From: JBGSPQ01 sp041738505
GTDB lineage: Bacteria > Patescibacteriota > Gracilibacteria > UBA1369
Length of the DNA: 64,000 bases
Assembly: GCA_041738505.1 (NCBI GenBank)
Contig: JBGSPQ010000026.1
Coordinates: forward strand, 7,447 to 71,446
Reading direction: 5' to 3'
The position numbers were made by a program, and so were the translations under genes. Below the pieces are notes generated by a model. It searched no databases, was not told the origin of the DNA, and saw only the letters and a list, made by a program, of their open reading frames with translations. Shown in pieces: positions 55,054-63,581 of the stretch (position 1 is the first letter of the stretch; each line of letters starts with the position of its first letter).

Positions 55054-56302
55054 TTTTTTTGGGGACCTGGTCATAAATAATATTTAATCCGTACAAAGTC
55101 AGGGCGGCAAGATGTTTCGGCTTCAGAACAGTCCGGATAAGGCTTCTTCTTTTGTCTTTGCTGTCGCAAAACTGGTGAAGAAAACCTTCTTTTTCTTTTT
55201 CAATGATTCGGTACAGTCTGTCAAAAGATGAATCACTTTTCATCATATTCCACAGCAATCGGTATCTTAACTGTTTTTTATAGTATTTGATAAGTTGATT
55301 GTGCCTATTGATATTATTTTTCAGACTTTTCAGTGCTCCCGTTTCACCCCGCAGATACCTGACAATGAGAGGAGCCGCTTCTATCCCGGAAAGAACAGCC
55401 CCCTTGATTCCATCCGCCGCGAAAGCTCCGCAGAAACCCGCGGCATCACCAATTAAAAGCACATTGTTTGAATGGATGTTCTTCATAACCCCGCCTATCG
55501 GTATGTTGTTTCCAAAGGCAAAAACAGGTTTTTTGGGATCGCCGACTATTGATATAATTCCTTTTTCAAGCAGAATTTTCACAAATTGTTCCGTTAAAAC
55601 TCCCGCCTGATTCGTGTCTTTTGAAAGTTTTGCCAGTCCCACGCGGAACGCTTTTTTGCCGTTGAAAATTGTTGGTGAAAGCCATCCTCCGTATCCCAGA
55701 GAAAAAGCTCCGAACCAAAAATGATAAATGGTTTTTTCCGGATTGGGCCCCGGATGAACATCACCGTTAAACACCTGCTCATAGCCGAAAAGAAACGTCC
55801 GGTTTTTATCAATCCCGTGAATAATGTCGGCCACTTTGCTTTTTCCCCCATCAGCGCCCGCCAGAAATTTTGTCCTAACCGAATATTCTTCATTGCCCCG
55901 CCGAAAGTGAACGACTTTTGGGAATTTAGGATAGTCAACACCGATAAAAACGGTTTCCATACTCACTGATACGTTAGACGGGAGAGAACCGCGCAATGCG
56001 TGAATAAGTGCTTTTGTATCAGTCTGAAAAATCCACGGATCCTCGCTGTGCGAAACAAAGTGTGAATAATCCGGAGACATCACGCATATTGAACTGATGG
56101 GATTCGTAATATAATCGTCAACATTAAAAAAACCTCCAAGAATATCACGCGTGTGGGAAGTGATAAGTCCTGTGGATTCAACAGTCTGACCATCCGCCGT
56201 TTTGGAATCAACAATCAGAATTTTCATGTCCTTCGGCAGATGATGAGCCAGAGAAAGCCCGGAGAAGCCCGCGCCAACAATTACAACGTCGAAGTCATTC
56301 AT
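55034..56302 (-). CDS. FAD-dependent oxidoreductase, geranylgeranyl-reductase-like
   Basis: 422 residues from the ATG at 56302, which gives MNDFDVVIVGAGFSGLS with the dinucleotide-binding GxGxxG at Gly10, Gly12, Gly15 (the frame is open 11 codons further). The second FAD motif is LLIGDAAGFCGAFAADGIKGA, as in the geranylgeranyl reductase and p-hydroxybenzoate hydroxylase superfamily. The C-terminal helical part is Lys/Arg-rich. Substrate unknown; saturation of isoprenoid or other lipid chains is a family-based guess. It precedes tsaD with an overlap and has no functional link to it that I can see. Confidence 0.85.
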   Translation of the reverse strand: MNDFDVVIVGAGFSGLSLAHHLPKDMKILIVDSKTADGQTVESTGLITSHTRDILGGFFNVDDYITNPISSICVMSPDYSHFVSHSEDPWIFQTDTKALIHALRGSLPSNVSVSMETVFIGVDYPKFPKVVHFRRGNEEYSVRTKFLAGADGGKSKVADIIHGIDKNRTFLFGYEQVFNGDVHPGPNPEKTIYHFWFGAFSLGYGGWLSPTIFNGKKAFRVGLAKLSKDTNQAGVLTEQFVKILLEKGIISIVGDPKKPVFAFGNNIPIGGVMKNIHSNNVLLIGDAAGFCGAFAADGIKGAVLSGIEAAPLIVRYLRGETGALKSLKNNINRHNQLIKYYKKQLRYRLLWNMMKSDSSFDRLYRIIEKEKEGFLHQFCDSKDKRRSLIRTVLKPKHLAALTLYGLNIIYDQVPKKNARSGN

Positions 56303-56380
56303 TGATATTTTTAAAAAGCTGGAAGATATTAACATACTACTTCTTGATAATTTACAACTTTTTTATATATGGAAAGAGTT

Positions 56381-56405
56381 GGGGCGCAGTTATTGACTGC
56401 GCCCC
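56381..56405. terminator. Perfect 10-bp GC hairpin behind the high-GC gene
   Basis: GGGGCGCAGT, TATTG loop, ACTGCGCCCC: ten perfect pairs. On the minus strand it lies about 65 bases after the stop of the 196-aa gene; the following U tract is weak. Also upstream of the FAD-oxidoreductase gene. Confidence 0.6.
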
Positions 56406-56469
56406 AGTGATTTTGCTCACCGCGATGAATTGCGGTTTATTGCATCATCACACTCTTTACAACGTGTCG

Positions 56470-57060
56470 CTAGATCTGCGAGCGCAGCCACTTCGCTGCG
56501 GGCAGCAGAGTCCAGGCGTCGAGCTCGGCAACCTCCCCCTTGAGACAGGAGAAGAGCGGGAAATCGTCGCGGGCGTTCTCGCCGAAGGGCCGTGCGCCAA
56601 CGCGGATCTCCTGAGCCTGGAAGCAAGCGTGGTTGAGGCGCATGCGCGTGTTAACCGCGGACTTGTCGGTTCCGTCGATGATCGCGTCCAACTGCTGGAT
56701 CAGATCCTCCAAGCTCGCCTCGGGGCTGAGCAGGAAGTCTCCGAGACCGTAGCAGAGGACCGCAAGCGGTACGACGTTCTTGCCGCGAGTGTCCGTGTCC
56801 AGCTCCGAGAGGGGCTTGAACAACGGGTGGAAAACATCGGCGCCGCTGTCCGCGTTCTCCGGGATGCCCAGCTCGCTGTGCTTGGTGCTATCCAGGTCGC
56901 GGACGCGGATGCGCTTCTCGCCCCACCCTTTGAAGGGGTTGTTGGGGTCGGAGAGATCGCGCTTCTTGGCGGCGTACCATCCTTCGTCGTGGCTCGCCAC
57001 CGCCGCGCCTTCAAGTTTCTCCGTCGTCAGAATCGTGTTGAGAAAATCTTTCGCCTTCAT
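56470..57060 (-). CDS. High-GC gene of unknown function (196 aa)
   Basis: The chosen start at 57060 begins MKAKDFLNTILTTEKLEGAA and has a good ribosome site (AAGGAGA, six bases upstream); the frame stays open further up but without such a site. The product is soluble and acidic, with WYAAKKRDLSDPNNPFKGWG, ENADSGADVFHPLFKPL and a C-terminal AWTLLPAAKWLRSQI; no signal peptide and no family recognised. Base composition departs clearly from its neighbours (38 of 60 bases are G or C in each of two sampled rows). High GC also opens long frames on the other strand, but only this one has a ribosome site, promoter and terminator. Probably acquired horizontally. Confidence 0.65.
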   Translation of the reverse strand: MKAKDFLNTILTTEKLEGAAVASHDEGWYAAKKRDLSDPNNPFKGWGEKRIRVRDLDSTKHSELGIPENADSGADVFHPLFKPLSELDTDTRGKNVVPLAVLCYGLGDFLLSPEASLEDLIQQLDAIIDGTDKSAVNTRMRLNHACFQAQEIRVGARPFGENARDDFPLFSCLKGEVAELDAWTLLPAAKWLRSQI

Positions 57061-57271
57061 GCAGTCTCCTTCTGTAACGATGTGGAGGAATGTGGGGGTA
57101 TCGATAGTTGAAAAGGGTTTTACCGGCAGTTGCAAACGGAAAAATAATTGCAATCCGCTTTCAACTGCCGACAAAAAATGATGATGCAATATTTTAAAGA
57201 GCGTAGAAATACCGCTTAGGCCTCTCACTTTCGTTAAACGATGTTATAGGCACAAATGGATGCGGCAAGAC
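57061..57271 (-). promoter_or_regulatory. Long structured 5' leader of the high-GC gene
   Basis: From the promoter at 57272-57299 to the ATG is about 205 bases. It contains a long hairpin: GGCAGTTG (57125-57132) pairs with CAACTGCC (57162-57169), and the pairing continues inward through CAAACGG with CCGCTTT less perfectly. A run of T precedes the hairpin on the transcribed strand. Such a leader suggests post-transcriptional control; no known riboswitch was recognised. Confidence 0.45.
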
Positions 57272-57299
57272 ATAATAACACAAAAGATAAAAAAGTCAA
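57272..57299 (-). promoter_or_regulatory. Promoter of the high-GC gene
   Basis: Minus strand: TTGACT (57299-57294), 16 bases, TATTAT (57277-57272). Confidence 0.55.
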
Positions 57300-57372
57300 T
57301 TATAATAATGATTAAAAGGAAAGGCGATAGACAAAACAGCAATTTTTAGTCAGCTTCAGGAAATTGAATCAT

Positions 57373-57401
57373 TCTACATGGGTTGGCAATCATGCTAATA
57401 T
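57373..57401 (+). promoter_or_regulatory. Promoter of the CCA-adding enzyme gene
   Basis: TCTACA (57373-57378), 17 bases, TAATAT (57396-57401), with TG one base before the -10 (extended -10). Only six bases separate the -10 from the ATG at 57408, so the message would begin at or next to the start codon (leaderless). Confidence 0.5.
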
Positions 57402-57407
57402 ATAGGC

Positions 57408-58769
57408 ATGCTCCCCACATCAGTAGAAATCATAAAAAAATTAAAGAAGGCCGGTTACGAAGCCTATTGGGCCGGTGGCTGTGTGCGTGACATGTTACTT
57501 GGCATCAAGCCCAAGGATTATGACATCGTAACCAGCGCCAAACCCGATGAAATAGAGGAAATACTTGAACATACAATTCCGGTGGGCAAGCAGTTTGGAG
57601 TGATTCTGGCTGTGCAAAACGGGCACAATTTTGAAATCGCCACCTTCCGCTCCGACAGCGGATACAGCGACGGACGCCGCCCCGACGCCGTGACATTCAC
57701 CACCGCCGAAGAAGACGCCAAACGCAGAGACTTCACCATCAACGGCATGTTTTACGACCCCATCGCCGACAAAGTACTTGATTACGTGGGCGGACAAAAA
57801 GACCTGGAAGCCAGGCTGATTCGATTCATCGGCAACCCCGAAAAAAGAATCATGGAGGATCATTTGCGAATACTCCGCGCCATAAGATTCAAAAACGAAT
57901 ACGATTTTCAGTACGAACCCAAAACATATTCCGCCATCGTAAAAAACGCCGCCTACGCGGACAAAGTTTCCAACGAAAGAATCGGAATTGAGCTTAACAA
58001 AATGATCCTTTCCACCCCGCCCGCCGCCCCCTTCAACGACATGGAGGACACGCAGGTACTAAAAGAAATCATTCCCGAACTCCTGAACCTTAAAGGCTGT
58101 GCCCAACCGTTTGAATACCACAAAGAGGGCGACGTCTGGAACCACACCATGTTGGCGCTCAATTCATTGCCCGAAACCGCCCCTTTATCCGTGCGCTGGG
58201 CGGTGCTGTTTCACGACATCGGCAAACCCGACACCTTCAAACTTAAAGAGCGCATCCGTTTTGACAAGCATGTTAATAAATCTTCCGAACTGGCTCATAA
58301 AATATTAATCAGACTCAAATTTCCCCGCAAATTTATTGCCGAAGTATGCTGGATGATTGAGCACCACATGATGATGGTTCCATTGGTTGATATGTCCGAG
58401 GGACGCAAACTTCATTGGTTTCTGCATCCGCTTTTTCTGAATCTGATGCAGGTTTTCAAGGCCGATATAGAGGGAACGGATCCGCAGGATTTCAGTCTTT
58501 ATGAAAAAATTCTTGAACTCTACAGGGAGTCAATAAACCGCATGCCCGAAGAGCCGGCGCCATTGATCACCGGCAAAGAGGTGATGGAGGTACTTGGCAT
58601 TGGGGCGGGGGAGAGAGTGGGCAGAATCCTGAATGAAATGAGGGAAAAACAACTGGGTGGCGAAATCAAAACAAAAAAACAGGCCGTTTCTCTGTTAAAA
58701 AAAATAAAAAAGATGGAGGATGCCCGCTTAAAAGTGGCGTCAAAAGTAAAAACAAAGGCAAAAAAATGA
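57408..58769 (+). CDS. cca: CCA-adding tRNA nucleotidyltransferase (poly(A) polymerase head/HD family)
   Basis: Adds or repairs the 3' CCA of tRNA. 453 residues. The head domain has AYWAGGCVRDMLLG with the GG motif at 23-24, the catalytic DYDI (Asp37, Asp39), the RRPD and RRDFTINGM motifs, and the neck RILRAIRFKNEYDF. A C-terminal HD domain is present (FHDIGKP, His269-Asp270; IEHHMMMVP). The HD domain suggests additional phosphohydrolase activity as in other class II enzymes. The tail is Lys-rich. Possibly leaderless. Confidence 0.95.
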   Translation: MLPTSVEIIKKLKKAGYEAYWAGGCVRDMLLGIKPKDYDIVTSAKPDEIEEILEHTIPVGKQFGVILAVQNGHNFEIATFRSDSGYSDGRRPDAVTFTTAEEDAKRRDFTINGMFYDPIADKVLDYVGGQKDLEARLIRFIGNPEKRIMEDHLRILRAIRFKNEYDFQYEPKTYSAIVKNAAYADKVSNERIGIELNKMILSTPPAAPFNDMEDTQVLKEIIPELLNLKGCAQPFEYHKEGDVWNHTMLALNSLPETAPLSVRWAVLFHDIGKPDTFKLKERIRFDKHVNKSSELAHKILIRLKFPRKFIAEVCWMIEHHMMMVPLVDMSEGRKLHWFLHPLFLNLMQVFKADIEGTDPQDFSLYEKILELYRESINRMPEEPAPLITGKEVMEVLGIGAGERVGRILNEMREKQLGGEIKTKKQAVSLLKKIKKMEDARLKVASKVKTKAKK

Positions 58770-58788
58770 AACTCCGATAGCGCAAGAC

Positions 58789-58817
58789 TTGCAAAAAGGC
58801 GCCCAAATCAATAAAAT
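58789..58817 (+). promoter_or_regulatory. Promoter of the small membrane protein gene
   Basis: TTGCAA (58789-58794), 17 bases, TAAAAT (58812-58817), about 38 bases before the ATG at 58856. Confidence 0.55.
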
Positions 58818-58855
58818 CTATAAACAGATATATTCAATTTCTTAACTCTTTCACT

Positions 58856-59182
58856 ATGTTCAACAGGAAAATGCTTTCCGCGTTCGCATATGTGGTTGCG
58901 GCATTGCTGGCGCTCAAAGCGTTGCTGTCGCTAACCATGTTCGTCTGGTCCAATTTCGCGACCCCTCCGATTGCCATGTTCCCCACAGAAATAGCTCTGC
59001 ATCTGCAGTATTTGTTACTGGTTCAGGAACTTGGAACGATTTTCTTTTTCTACCTTGTGGTTGCCGCGCTTAAAAATCTTTGCACCTGCAGTTGCCATAT
59101 GAGCGTTACTGAAAACGTCAAAAGAGTTATGGAAGTACCTGTAAAAACTCTCAAAAGAGTTGCCAGAAAAGCCAAGAAATAA
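58856..59182 (+). CDS. Small two-span membrane protein, function unknown
   Basis: 108 residues. Two hydrophobic segments (FAYVVAALLALKALLSLTMF near 9-29, and LGTIFFFYLVVAALKNL near 59-75) are followed by CTCSCH and a basic C-terminal helix (KTLKRVARKAKK), which is probably cytoplasmic. No family recognised. Convergent with the methyltransferase gene, leaving only three bases between the stops. Confidence 0.7.
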   Translation: MFNRKMLSAFAYVVAALLALKALLSLTMFVWSNFATPPIAMFPTEIALHLQYLLLVQELGTIFFFYLVVAALKNLCTCSCHMSVTENVKRVMEVPVKTLKRVARKAKK

Positions 59183-59185
59183 TTA

Positions 59186-60571
59186 TCACAAAGTAAGTTC
59201 TGCCACACATTCAATGTGATAGGTCTGAGGAAACATATCAACCGGCTGTACCCTTAAAAGAGTATAGCCGGTTTTGTTAAATATCTTTAAATCCCGCGCC
59301 AGCGTTGAAGGATTGCAGGAAACATAAACAATTTTTCGCGGCTTCAAATCCGCAATATTAAAAATCACATCCTCGTGCAGGCCCCCGCGCGGCGGATCCA
59401 CAACCACCAAATCCGGAGCCTCGCCGATGTCGGGCATTCGTTTTCCCGCGTCCCCCTCCAGAAATTCCACATTCACAATGTTGTTCTTTTTGGCATTGTT
59501 ATTGGCGTTAACAATGGCCGCTTTGTTCAGTTCAATCCCGTAAATCTTTTTTGCCGATTTGGAAAGCGCCAGTGAAATCGTTCCCGCTCCGCAGTAAAGG
59601 TCGTAAACCGTTTCATCCGGTTTCGGATCCGCAAAATCCAGTGCGGTGCGAAAAAGCTTTTCCGCCTGCAAAGTATTGGGCTGGAAAAAAGACTGCGGCA
59701 GAATTTCAAATTCCAGAGTGAAATCCGGGCCGATTTCCATTTTTTCATGAATCACCCGTTCCCCGTCCAAAAGTTTTTCAAACAATGTTTTCTTAGATCC
59801 TTTTTTATTTCCGATCCGCGTGAGGTAAATCGATTTCAAATCCCGGCCTTTAAGCAGTTCCTTAACCTTGTTCGTGAATTCGTTTTCAAACTTGGGCACG
59901 CCGTTTTCAATAATAAGATTAACCATAATTTCGCCCGTTCTTTTGCCCTCTCGCACAACCAGCGAAAGCGGTTTCATCTCGTCGCCAAAGAAACCTTTTT
60001 CATCCACATCTATAAAAAATTCCCGCATCCCCTTAACAAAATCCCCAATCCAGTCCGCGAACAAAAAACATTCGGAAAGCCCCGTAACATCGTGGTGGCG
60101 CCTGCGCACGTGCAGACCCAGAGTCAGTTTACCGGCTTCGTCCCTGCTAAAACTGAACTCCATTTTGTTGCGGTAAAACCATTCGTTTTCACAACCCGTA
60201 ATCGGCAGAACCGTACTTTCATCAAACCCGCCGATTCTGGTTATCGCGTCGCGCACGTTTTGCTCTTTGATTTTCAACTGGTCGGAATAGTTCAGATTTT
60301 GCAAGCTGCAGCCACCGCATCTTTCACCTTCCATACCAAAATGTTTACACCTTGGGGTGATTCTATTCTCCGCTTTTTTAACAAATTCGGTGATATACCC
60401 GAAAGCGTGCGATCTTTTTTTACCGCCAATCCTCACCTTTACAATATCCCCGGGCACCGAATCCTCCACAAAAATAACAAAATTTCTGTCATTCACGCGG
60501 TGCCTACCCACACCGGCGCCGCCGAAAGCGATGGATTCAATTCCAAGCTCAATAATATCTCCGCTTCGCAT
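59186..60571 (-). CDS. rlmD: 23S rRNA (uracil-5-)-methyltransferase, RumA/RlmD family
   Basis: 461 residues. N-terminal TRAM domain (SGDIIELGIESIAFGGAGVG), then the [4Fe-4S] ligands Cys75, Cys85, Cys88 and Cys168, and a Rossmann methyltransferase domain (YDLYCGAGTISLALS, VVVDPPRGG). The catalytic nucleophile is Cys419 in VSCNPSTLARD. Family members methylate U1939 (RlmD), U747 (RlmC) or both; which position applies here cannot be told. It follows yajQ by nine bases. Confidence 0.92.
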   Translation of the reverse strand: MRSGDIIELGIESIAFGGAGVGRHRVNDRNFVIFVEDSVPGDIVKVRIGGKKRSHAFGYITEFVKKAENRITPRCKHFGMEGERCGGCSLQNLNYSDQLKIKEQNVRDAITRIGGFDESTVLPITGCENEWFYRNKMEFSFSRDEAGKLTLGLHVRRRHHDVTGLSECFLFADWIGDFVKGMREFFIDVDEKGFFGDEMKPLSLVVREGKRTGEIMVNLIIENGVPKFENEFTNKVKELLKGRDLKSIYLTRIGNKKGSKKTLFEKLLDGERVIHEKMEIGPDFTLEFEILPQSFFQPNTLQAEKLFRTALDFADPKPDETVYDLYCGAGTISLALSKSAKKIYGIELNKAAIVNANNNAKKNNIVNVEFLEGDAGKRMPDIGEAPDLVVVDPPRGGLHEDVIFNIADLKPRKIVYVSCNPSTLARDLKIFNKTGYTLLRVQPVDMFPQTYHIECVAELTL

Positions 60572-60580
60572 CGTGTTTGA

Positions 60581-61075
60581 TTATCTGTAATTGGTAAAAC
60601 TCAACGGGGCGTTAATGGACTCATCCTTTTTTAAAGATGCCATCACCTCCTGCAACTCGTCCTTGCTTTTGGAGGAAACCCTGACGGCCGTCCCCTGGAT
60701 GGAAGCCTTGGCCTTGGGAAAATGTTCTTTGATATGTTTGGAAATCGCTTTGCACTGATCCTGATTAAGGGCTTTGATCAATTTGATGAGTTGACGCATA
60801 TTCGCCTGCGCCGCCGGTTCCGGCTCTTGAATATCCAGAATTTTCGGCGAAAGCCCGCGGTTTATAAGCTTCTGAAACAATACGTCCTTAACCGCGTTAA
60901 GCTTCATTTTGTCCGGGCCCACAACGGTAATATCCTCATCGTTCAAGGTGATTTCGGTGTTGGTTCCGCGAAAATCATAGCGAGTCTGGACCTCCCTTTT
61001 TGCCTGATCCACGGCGTTCCTAAGCTCCTGCATATCAAACTGGGATTCAATATCAAAAGATGATTCGGATGCCAT
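60581..61075 (-). CDS. yajQ: YajQ-family nucleotide-binding protein
   Basis: 164 residues from the ATG at 61075 (MASESSFDIESQFDMQELRNAV), which is the family's standard start; the open frame runs further upstream but that part overlaps rlmH and has no family match. Contains the duplicated ferredoxin-like fold with DFRGTNTEITL, INRGLSPKIL, and AVRVSSKSKDELQEVM. YajQ proteins bind nucleotides, some cyclic di-GMP; cellular role is unclear. Divergent from rlmH. Confidence 0.93.
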   Translation of the reverse strand: MASESSFDIESQFDMQELRNAVDQAKREVQTRYDFRGTNTEITLNDEDITVVGPDKMKLNAVKDVLFQKLINRGLSPKILDIQEPEPAAQANMRQLIKLIKALNQDQCKAISKHIKEHFPKAKASIQGTAVRVSSKSKDELQEVMASLKKDESINAPLSFTNYR

Positions 61076-61107
61076 AATGCATAAGTTATGTACTAAAGCG
61101 CGCCCGT

Positions 61108-61136
61108 AATGTAGCATTGTTGCGTCTCTTGCGCAA
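61108..61136 (-). promoter_or_regulatory. Promoter of yajQ
   Basis: Minus strand: TTGCGC (61136-61131), 17 bases, TACATT (61113-61108). It lies in the 66-base gap between yajQ and rlmH. Confidence 0.45.
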
Positions 61137-61141
61137 AAAAT

Positions 61142-61642
61142 ATGAAAATATCCCTGTTGCAGGTGGGGAAAACCAGAAATAAATCGTTCGCCGAAGTGGA
61201 GGAGGAATATGTAAAAAGGATTGGGCCGTATGCCGGTATGGAGGTTGTGAGCATCAAAGAGGCGTCCCACGGGGCGGCCTTAAACGCGGCGGAAATTGAA
61301 CAGGTAAAAAGAAAAGAAGCCGATGAAATTTTAAAAAAAATTGAGGGAGAGGGCTCGCAAAAAACCAAGCGTACCGGGCTGATAATCGCTTTGGATGAAA
61401 GGGGAAAACAGTACACTTCGCCCGCGTTTGCCGAGTTCATCCTCCAAAACAGAGACCAGGGTAAAAATATTACCTTTATTATTGGAGGATGCTACGGCCT
61501 ACATTCAACCATTCTTGAACGCGCCGACATGAATCTGTCTCTCTCCAAATTTACTTTCACGCACGAAATGATCCGTCAAATTCTGCTGGAACAACTGTAT
61601 AGGGCTTTCACTATCATTTCCGGCAAACAGTACCATTATTAA
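61142..61642 (+). CDS. rlmH: 23S rRNA pseudouridine-1915 N3-methyltransferase RlmH
   Basis: 166 residues, SPOUT-class enzyme acting on the assembled ribosome. Start MKISLLQVGKTRNKSFAE; family motifs LIIALDERGKQYTSPAFAEF, FIIGGCYGL, and the C-terminal TFTHEMIRQILLEQLYRAF with a final KQYHY. No Shine-Dalgarno sequence precedes the ATG. Single gene. Confidence 0.96.
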   Translation: MKISLLQVGKTRNKSFAEVEEEYVKRIGPYAGMEVVSIKEASHGAALNAAEIEQVKRKEADEILKKIEGEGSQKTKRTGLIIALDERGKQYTSPAFAEFILQNRDQGKNITFIIGGCYGLHSTILERADMNLSLSKFTFTHEMIRQILLEQLYRAFTIISGKQYHY

Positions 61643-61651
61643 AAAATGTTA

Positions 61652-61680
61652 TTGACACAGAGCAACGAATATGTTAAAAA
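61652..61680 (+). promoter_or_regulatory. Promoter of the repeat-containing SLH gene
   Basis: Consensus TTGACA (61652-61657), 17 bases, TAAAAA (61675-61680), about 30 bases before the ATG at 61711. Confidence 0.65.
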
Positions 61681-61710
61681 GGTGTCTTATCCATATTTTT
61701 TGTTATAAAC

Positions 61711-63096
61711 ATGTCAAAACTTTACAAAAAACTGGCCGTGGTATTAACGGCATTAAGCCTTGCGGTGATTCCCCTGGAAAGCGCCGGAGCACTAAGTGTG
61801 AACGGATCATCCGGATCCTCATACTCCTCAAGCGCGTCCGCCTATCAGGATAAATGGATGCCCTACAGCGGCACTACAGGATCATCCGGATCGGCTTACG
61901 AAGACAATCTTTCCAAACTGAAAGCGGGTTTTGGAGTTGGAACCTCCGATTCCACAAACAATCAGGTGCCGGTTGGCGGAACTTCATCCGGCTCCACGAA
62001 CAATCAGGTGCCGGTTGGCGGGACATCATCCGGATCAACGAACAACCAGGTGCCGGTTGGCGGAACCTCATACGGATCAACGGGCTCAAGTGTGAATAAT
62101 AAAGTATCCTACGCGACCGCGAATTTTAGTAATGTGAACAACAAGGCCTCCTACGCCACGGACGCTTACGGCACCGTTAATAACAAAGTGTCTTATGCGA
62201 CCTCCAATTTCAGCAATTTGAACAACAAAGTATCCTACGCGACTGAAAACTATGGAAGTGTAAACAACAAAGTGGCCTACGCGACTGAAAACTACGGAGG
62301 TGTGAACAATAAAGTGGCCTACGCCACGGAAAACTACGGAAGTGTAAACAACAAAGTATCCTACGCTACCGAAAACTTTGGAGATTCCAACGAGGTAAAC
62401 AACAAAGTTTCTTACGCAACCGAAAATTTTGATAACAATGATGTTGATAACAAAGTTGAATACAACTCCGACAATTTTGACGAGAACGAACCCGAACAAA
62501 CCGAAGACATTTCCCTATGCCAGAACCGCCCTTATCCCCGCGATATAGACGGCCACTGGTCCGAAATCTACGTTCGCAGATTATACGATCTTTGCGTGGT
62601 TGAAGGCTACGAGGACGGTAATTTCCGCCCCAACGCAAATGTAACCCGAGCCGAGCTTGTAAAAATGGGACTCTTTGCCAACGGTATCGAACCCAATAAC
62701 GGCTGTTACGACAACGACTGCGGATCACCCTTTAACGACCTGGACACCTGGCAGGGCAAATGGGTTCGCCCCGCTTATGACAGAGGCATTATTGAAGGAT
62801 ATGTATACGATACATTCCGTCCCAATCAGGCCATCACCCGCGCCGAAGCCGTGAAAGTGGTGCTCGCCACATACGGCTACAGTCCCACCGGAGACAGCAA
62901 ATCGTTCTTTAACGACGTGCACGGATGGAGCGTTGGCTGGGTGGAAAGAGCCAGATTAATCGGCCTTGTACAGGGAATCGGCAACGGCAACTTTGACCCC
63001 GACAGACCCATAACCAGAGCGGAAGCCGCCAAAATCGTGGCCAAGATGATTGAATACTGGGACACCAGCGTGGCCAAAGATAACGCCAACCGCTAG
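61711..63096 (+). CDS. SLH-anchored surface protein with 14-residue tandem repeats
   Basis: 461 residues. Signal peptide (KLAVVLTALSLAVIPLESAGA), Ser/Gly-rich segment, then three units of STNNQVPVGGTSSG type and about nine units of VNNKVSYATENYGS type, an acidic linker, and three C-terminal SLH domains (from about residue 275; GYEDGNFRPNANVTRAE, GYVYDTFRPNQAITRAE, GIGNGNFDPDRPITRAE). SLH domains tie it to the cell wall polymer and the repeats project outward. Own promoter and strong terminator; likely well expressed. Confidence 0.92.
   Translation: MSKLYKKLAVVLTALSLAVIPLESAGALSVNGSSGSSYSSSASAYQDKWMPYSGTTGSSGSAYEDNLSKLKAGFGVGTSDSTNNQVPVGGTSSGSTNNQVPVGGTSSGSTNNQVPVGGTSYGSTGSSVNNKVSYATANFSNVNNKASYATDAYGTVNNKVSYATSNFSNLNNKVSYATENYGSVNNKVAYATENYGGVNNKVAYATENYGSVNNKVSYATENFGDSNEVNNKVSYATENFDNNDVDNKVEYNSDNFDENEPEQTEDISLCQNRPYPRDIDGHWSEIYVRRLYDLCVVEGYEDGNFRPNANVTRAELVKMGLFANGIEPNNGCYDNDCGSPFNDLDTWQGKWVRPAYDRGIIEGYVYDTFRPNQAITRAEAVKVVLATYGYSPTGDSKSFFNDVHGWSVGWVERARLIGLVQGIGNGNFDPDRPITRAEAAKIVAKMIEYWDTSVAKDNANR
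61951..62490 (+). repeat. Coding tandem repeats, 42-bp unit
   Basis: Units of 42 bases: three nearly identical copies from 61951 to 62076, a 15-base spacer, then about nine copies from 62092. Both classes share the frame S-[TV]-N-N-[QK]-V, so they look like one repeat family that diverged. The last units lengthen and become acidic. Confidence 0.85.
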
Positions 63097-63121
63097 ACCT
63101 AACCATAGTAATAACACCTTT

Positions 63122-63171
63122 GGAAAGCCCCGGCTAACACACAATGTGCTCTGCGGGGCTTTTCCTTTTTT
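63122..63171 (+). terminator. Terminator of the repeat-containing SLH gene
   Basis: GGAAAGCCCCG (63122-63132) pairs with CGGGGCTTTTCC (63154-63165) with one bulge, followed by TTTTTT. Confidence 0.88.
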
Positions 63172-63183
63172 CAGGACATCATC

Positions 63184-63546
63184 ATGAATAAAACCAATTA
63201 TTTAGCGGCCGCATTAGTTACACTTTCCTCATTAACCGGATGCAAAAACACGGAAGATGACCATTCGCACCGGTTGCTTGTGGATGCAGGGGAAGTAATA
63301 AAAGACTGTCGTACCGCCGTTGCCAATAAAATCTTCACCGACGATCAAAGAATGATAATCTGCGAAAAAACAGTCCTGGGGGAGCCGACCAAGGGCAGTA
63401 TTATTCTAACCAAGCGACTTCCTTGCGAAAGTATAGTTTCGCAAACGGAAAAACAGGTTGATAACCTGTTGCACTCTCATAAATGCTTCGCACCGAATAT
63501 TCAGGGCTGGCCAAACGGCAATCACGGCAAGGTTTTCAATCCGTAA
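63184..63546 (+). CDS. Small Cys-rich lipoprotein
   Basis: 120 residues. Signal peptide with lipobox (VTLSSLTGC, lipid cysteine near residue 20). The mature part has further Cys residues (KDCRTA, IICEKT, LPCES, HKCFAP) that may form disulfides. No family recognised. A CAGGA ribosome site lies about ten bases before the ATG, right after the preceding terminator; the gene may depend on read-through or on a promoter I could not see. Confidence 0.7.
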   Translation: MNKTNYLAAALVTLSSLTGCKNTEDDHSHRLLVDAGEVIKDCRTAVANKIFTDDQRMIICEKTVLGEPTKGSIILTKRLPCESIVSQTEKQVDNLLHSHKCFAPNIQGWPNGNHGKVFNP

Positions 63547-63581
63547 TGGTGGGAGCAACTATTACGTAATTCCATGGATCT

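Noticed and set aside
56302..57111. Plus-strand open frame of 269 codons over the high-GC gene
   Set aside because: High GC removes stop codons on both strands. This frame has no ribosome site and crosses the terminator hairpin, whereas the minus-strand gene has promoter, ribosome site and terminator.
61076..61270. N-terminal extension of yajQ
   Set aside because: The open frame continues upstream but overlaps rlmH, and the family's conserved start is the ATG at 61075.
61951..62490. CRISPR-like array
   Set aside because: Repeats are directly adjoining, in frame and inside a secreted protein gene; no unique spacers.
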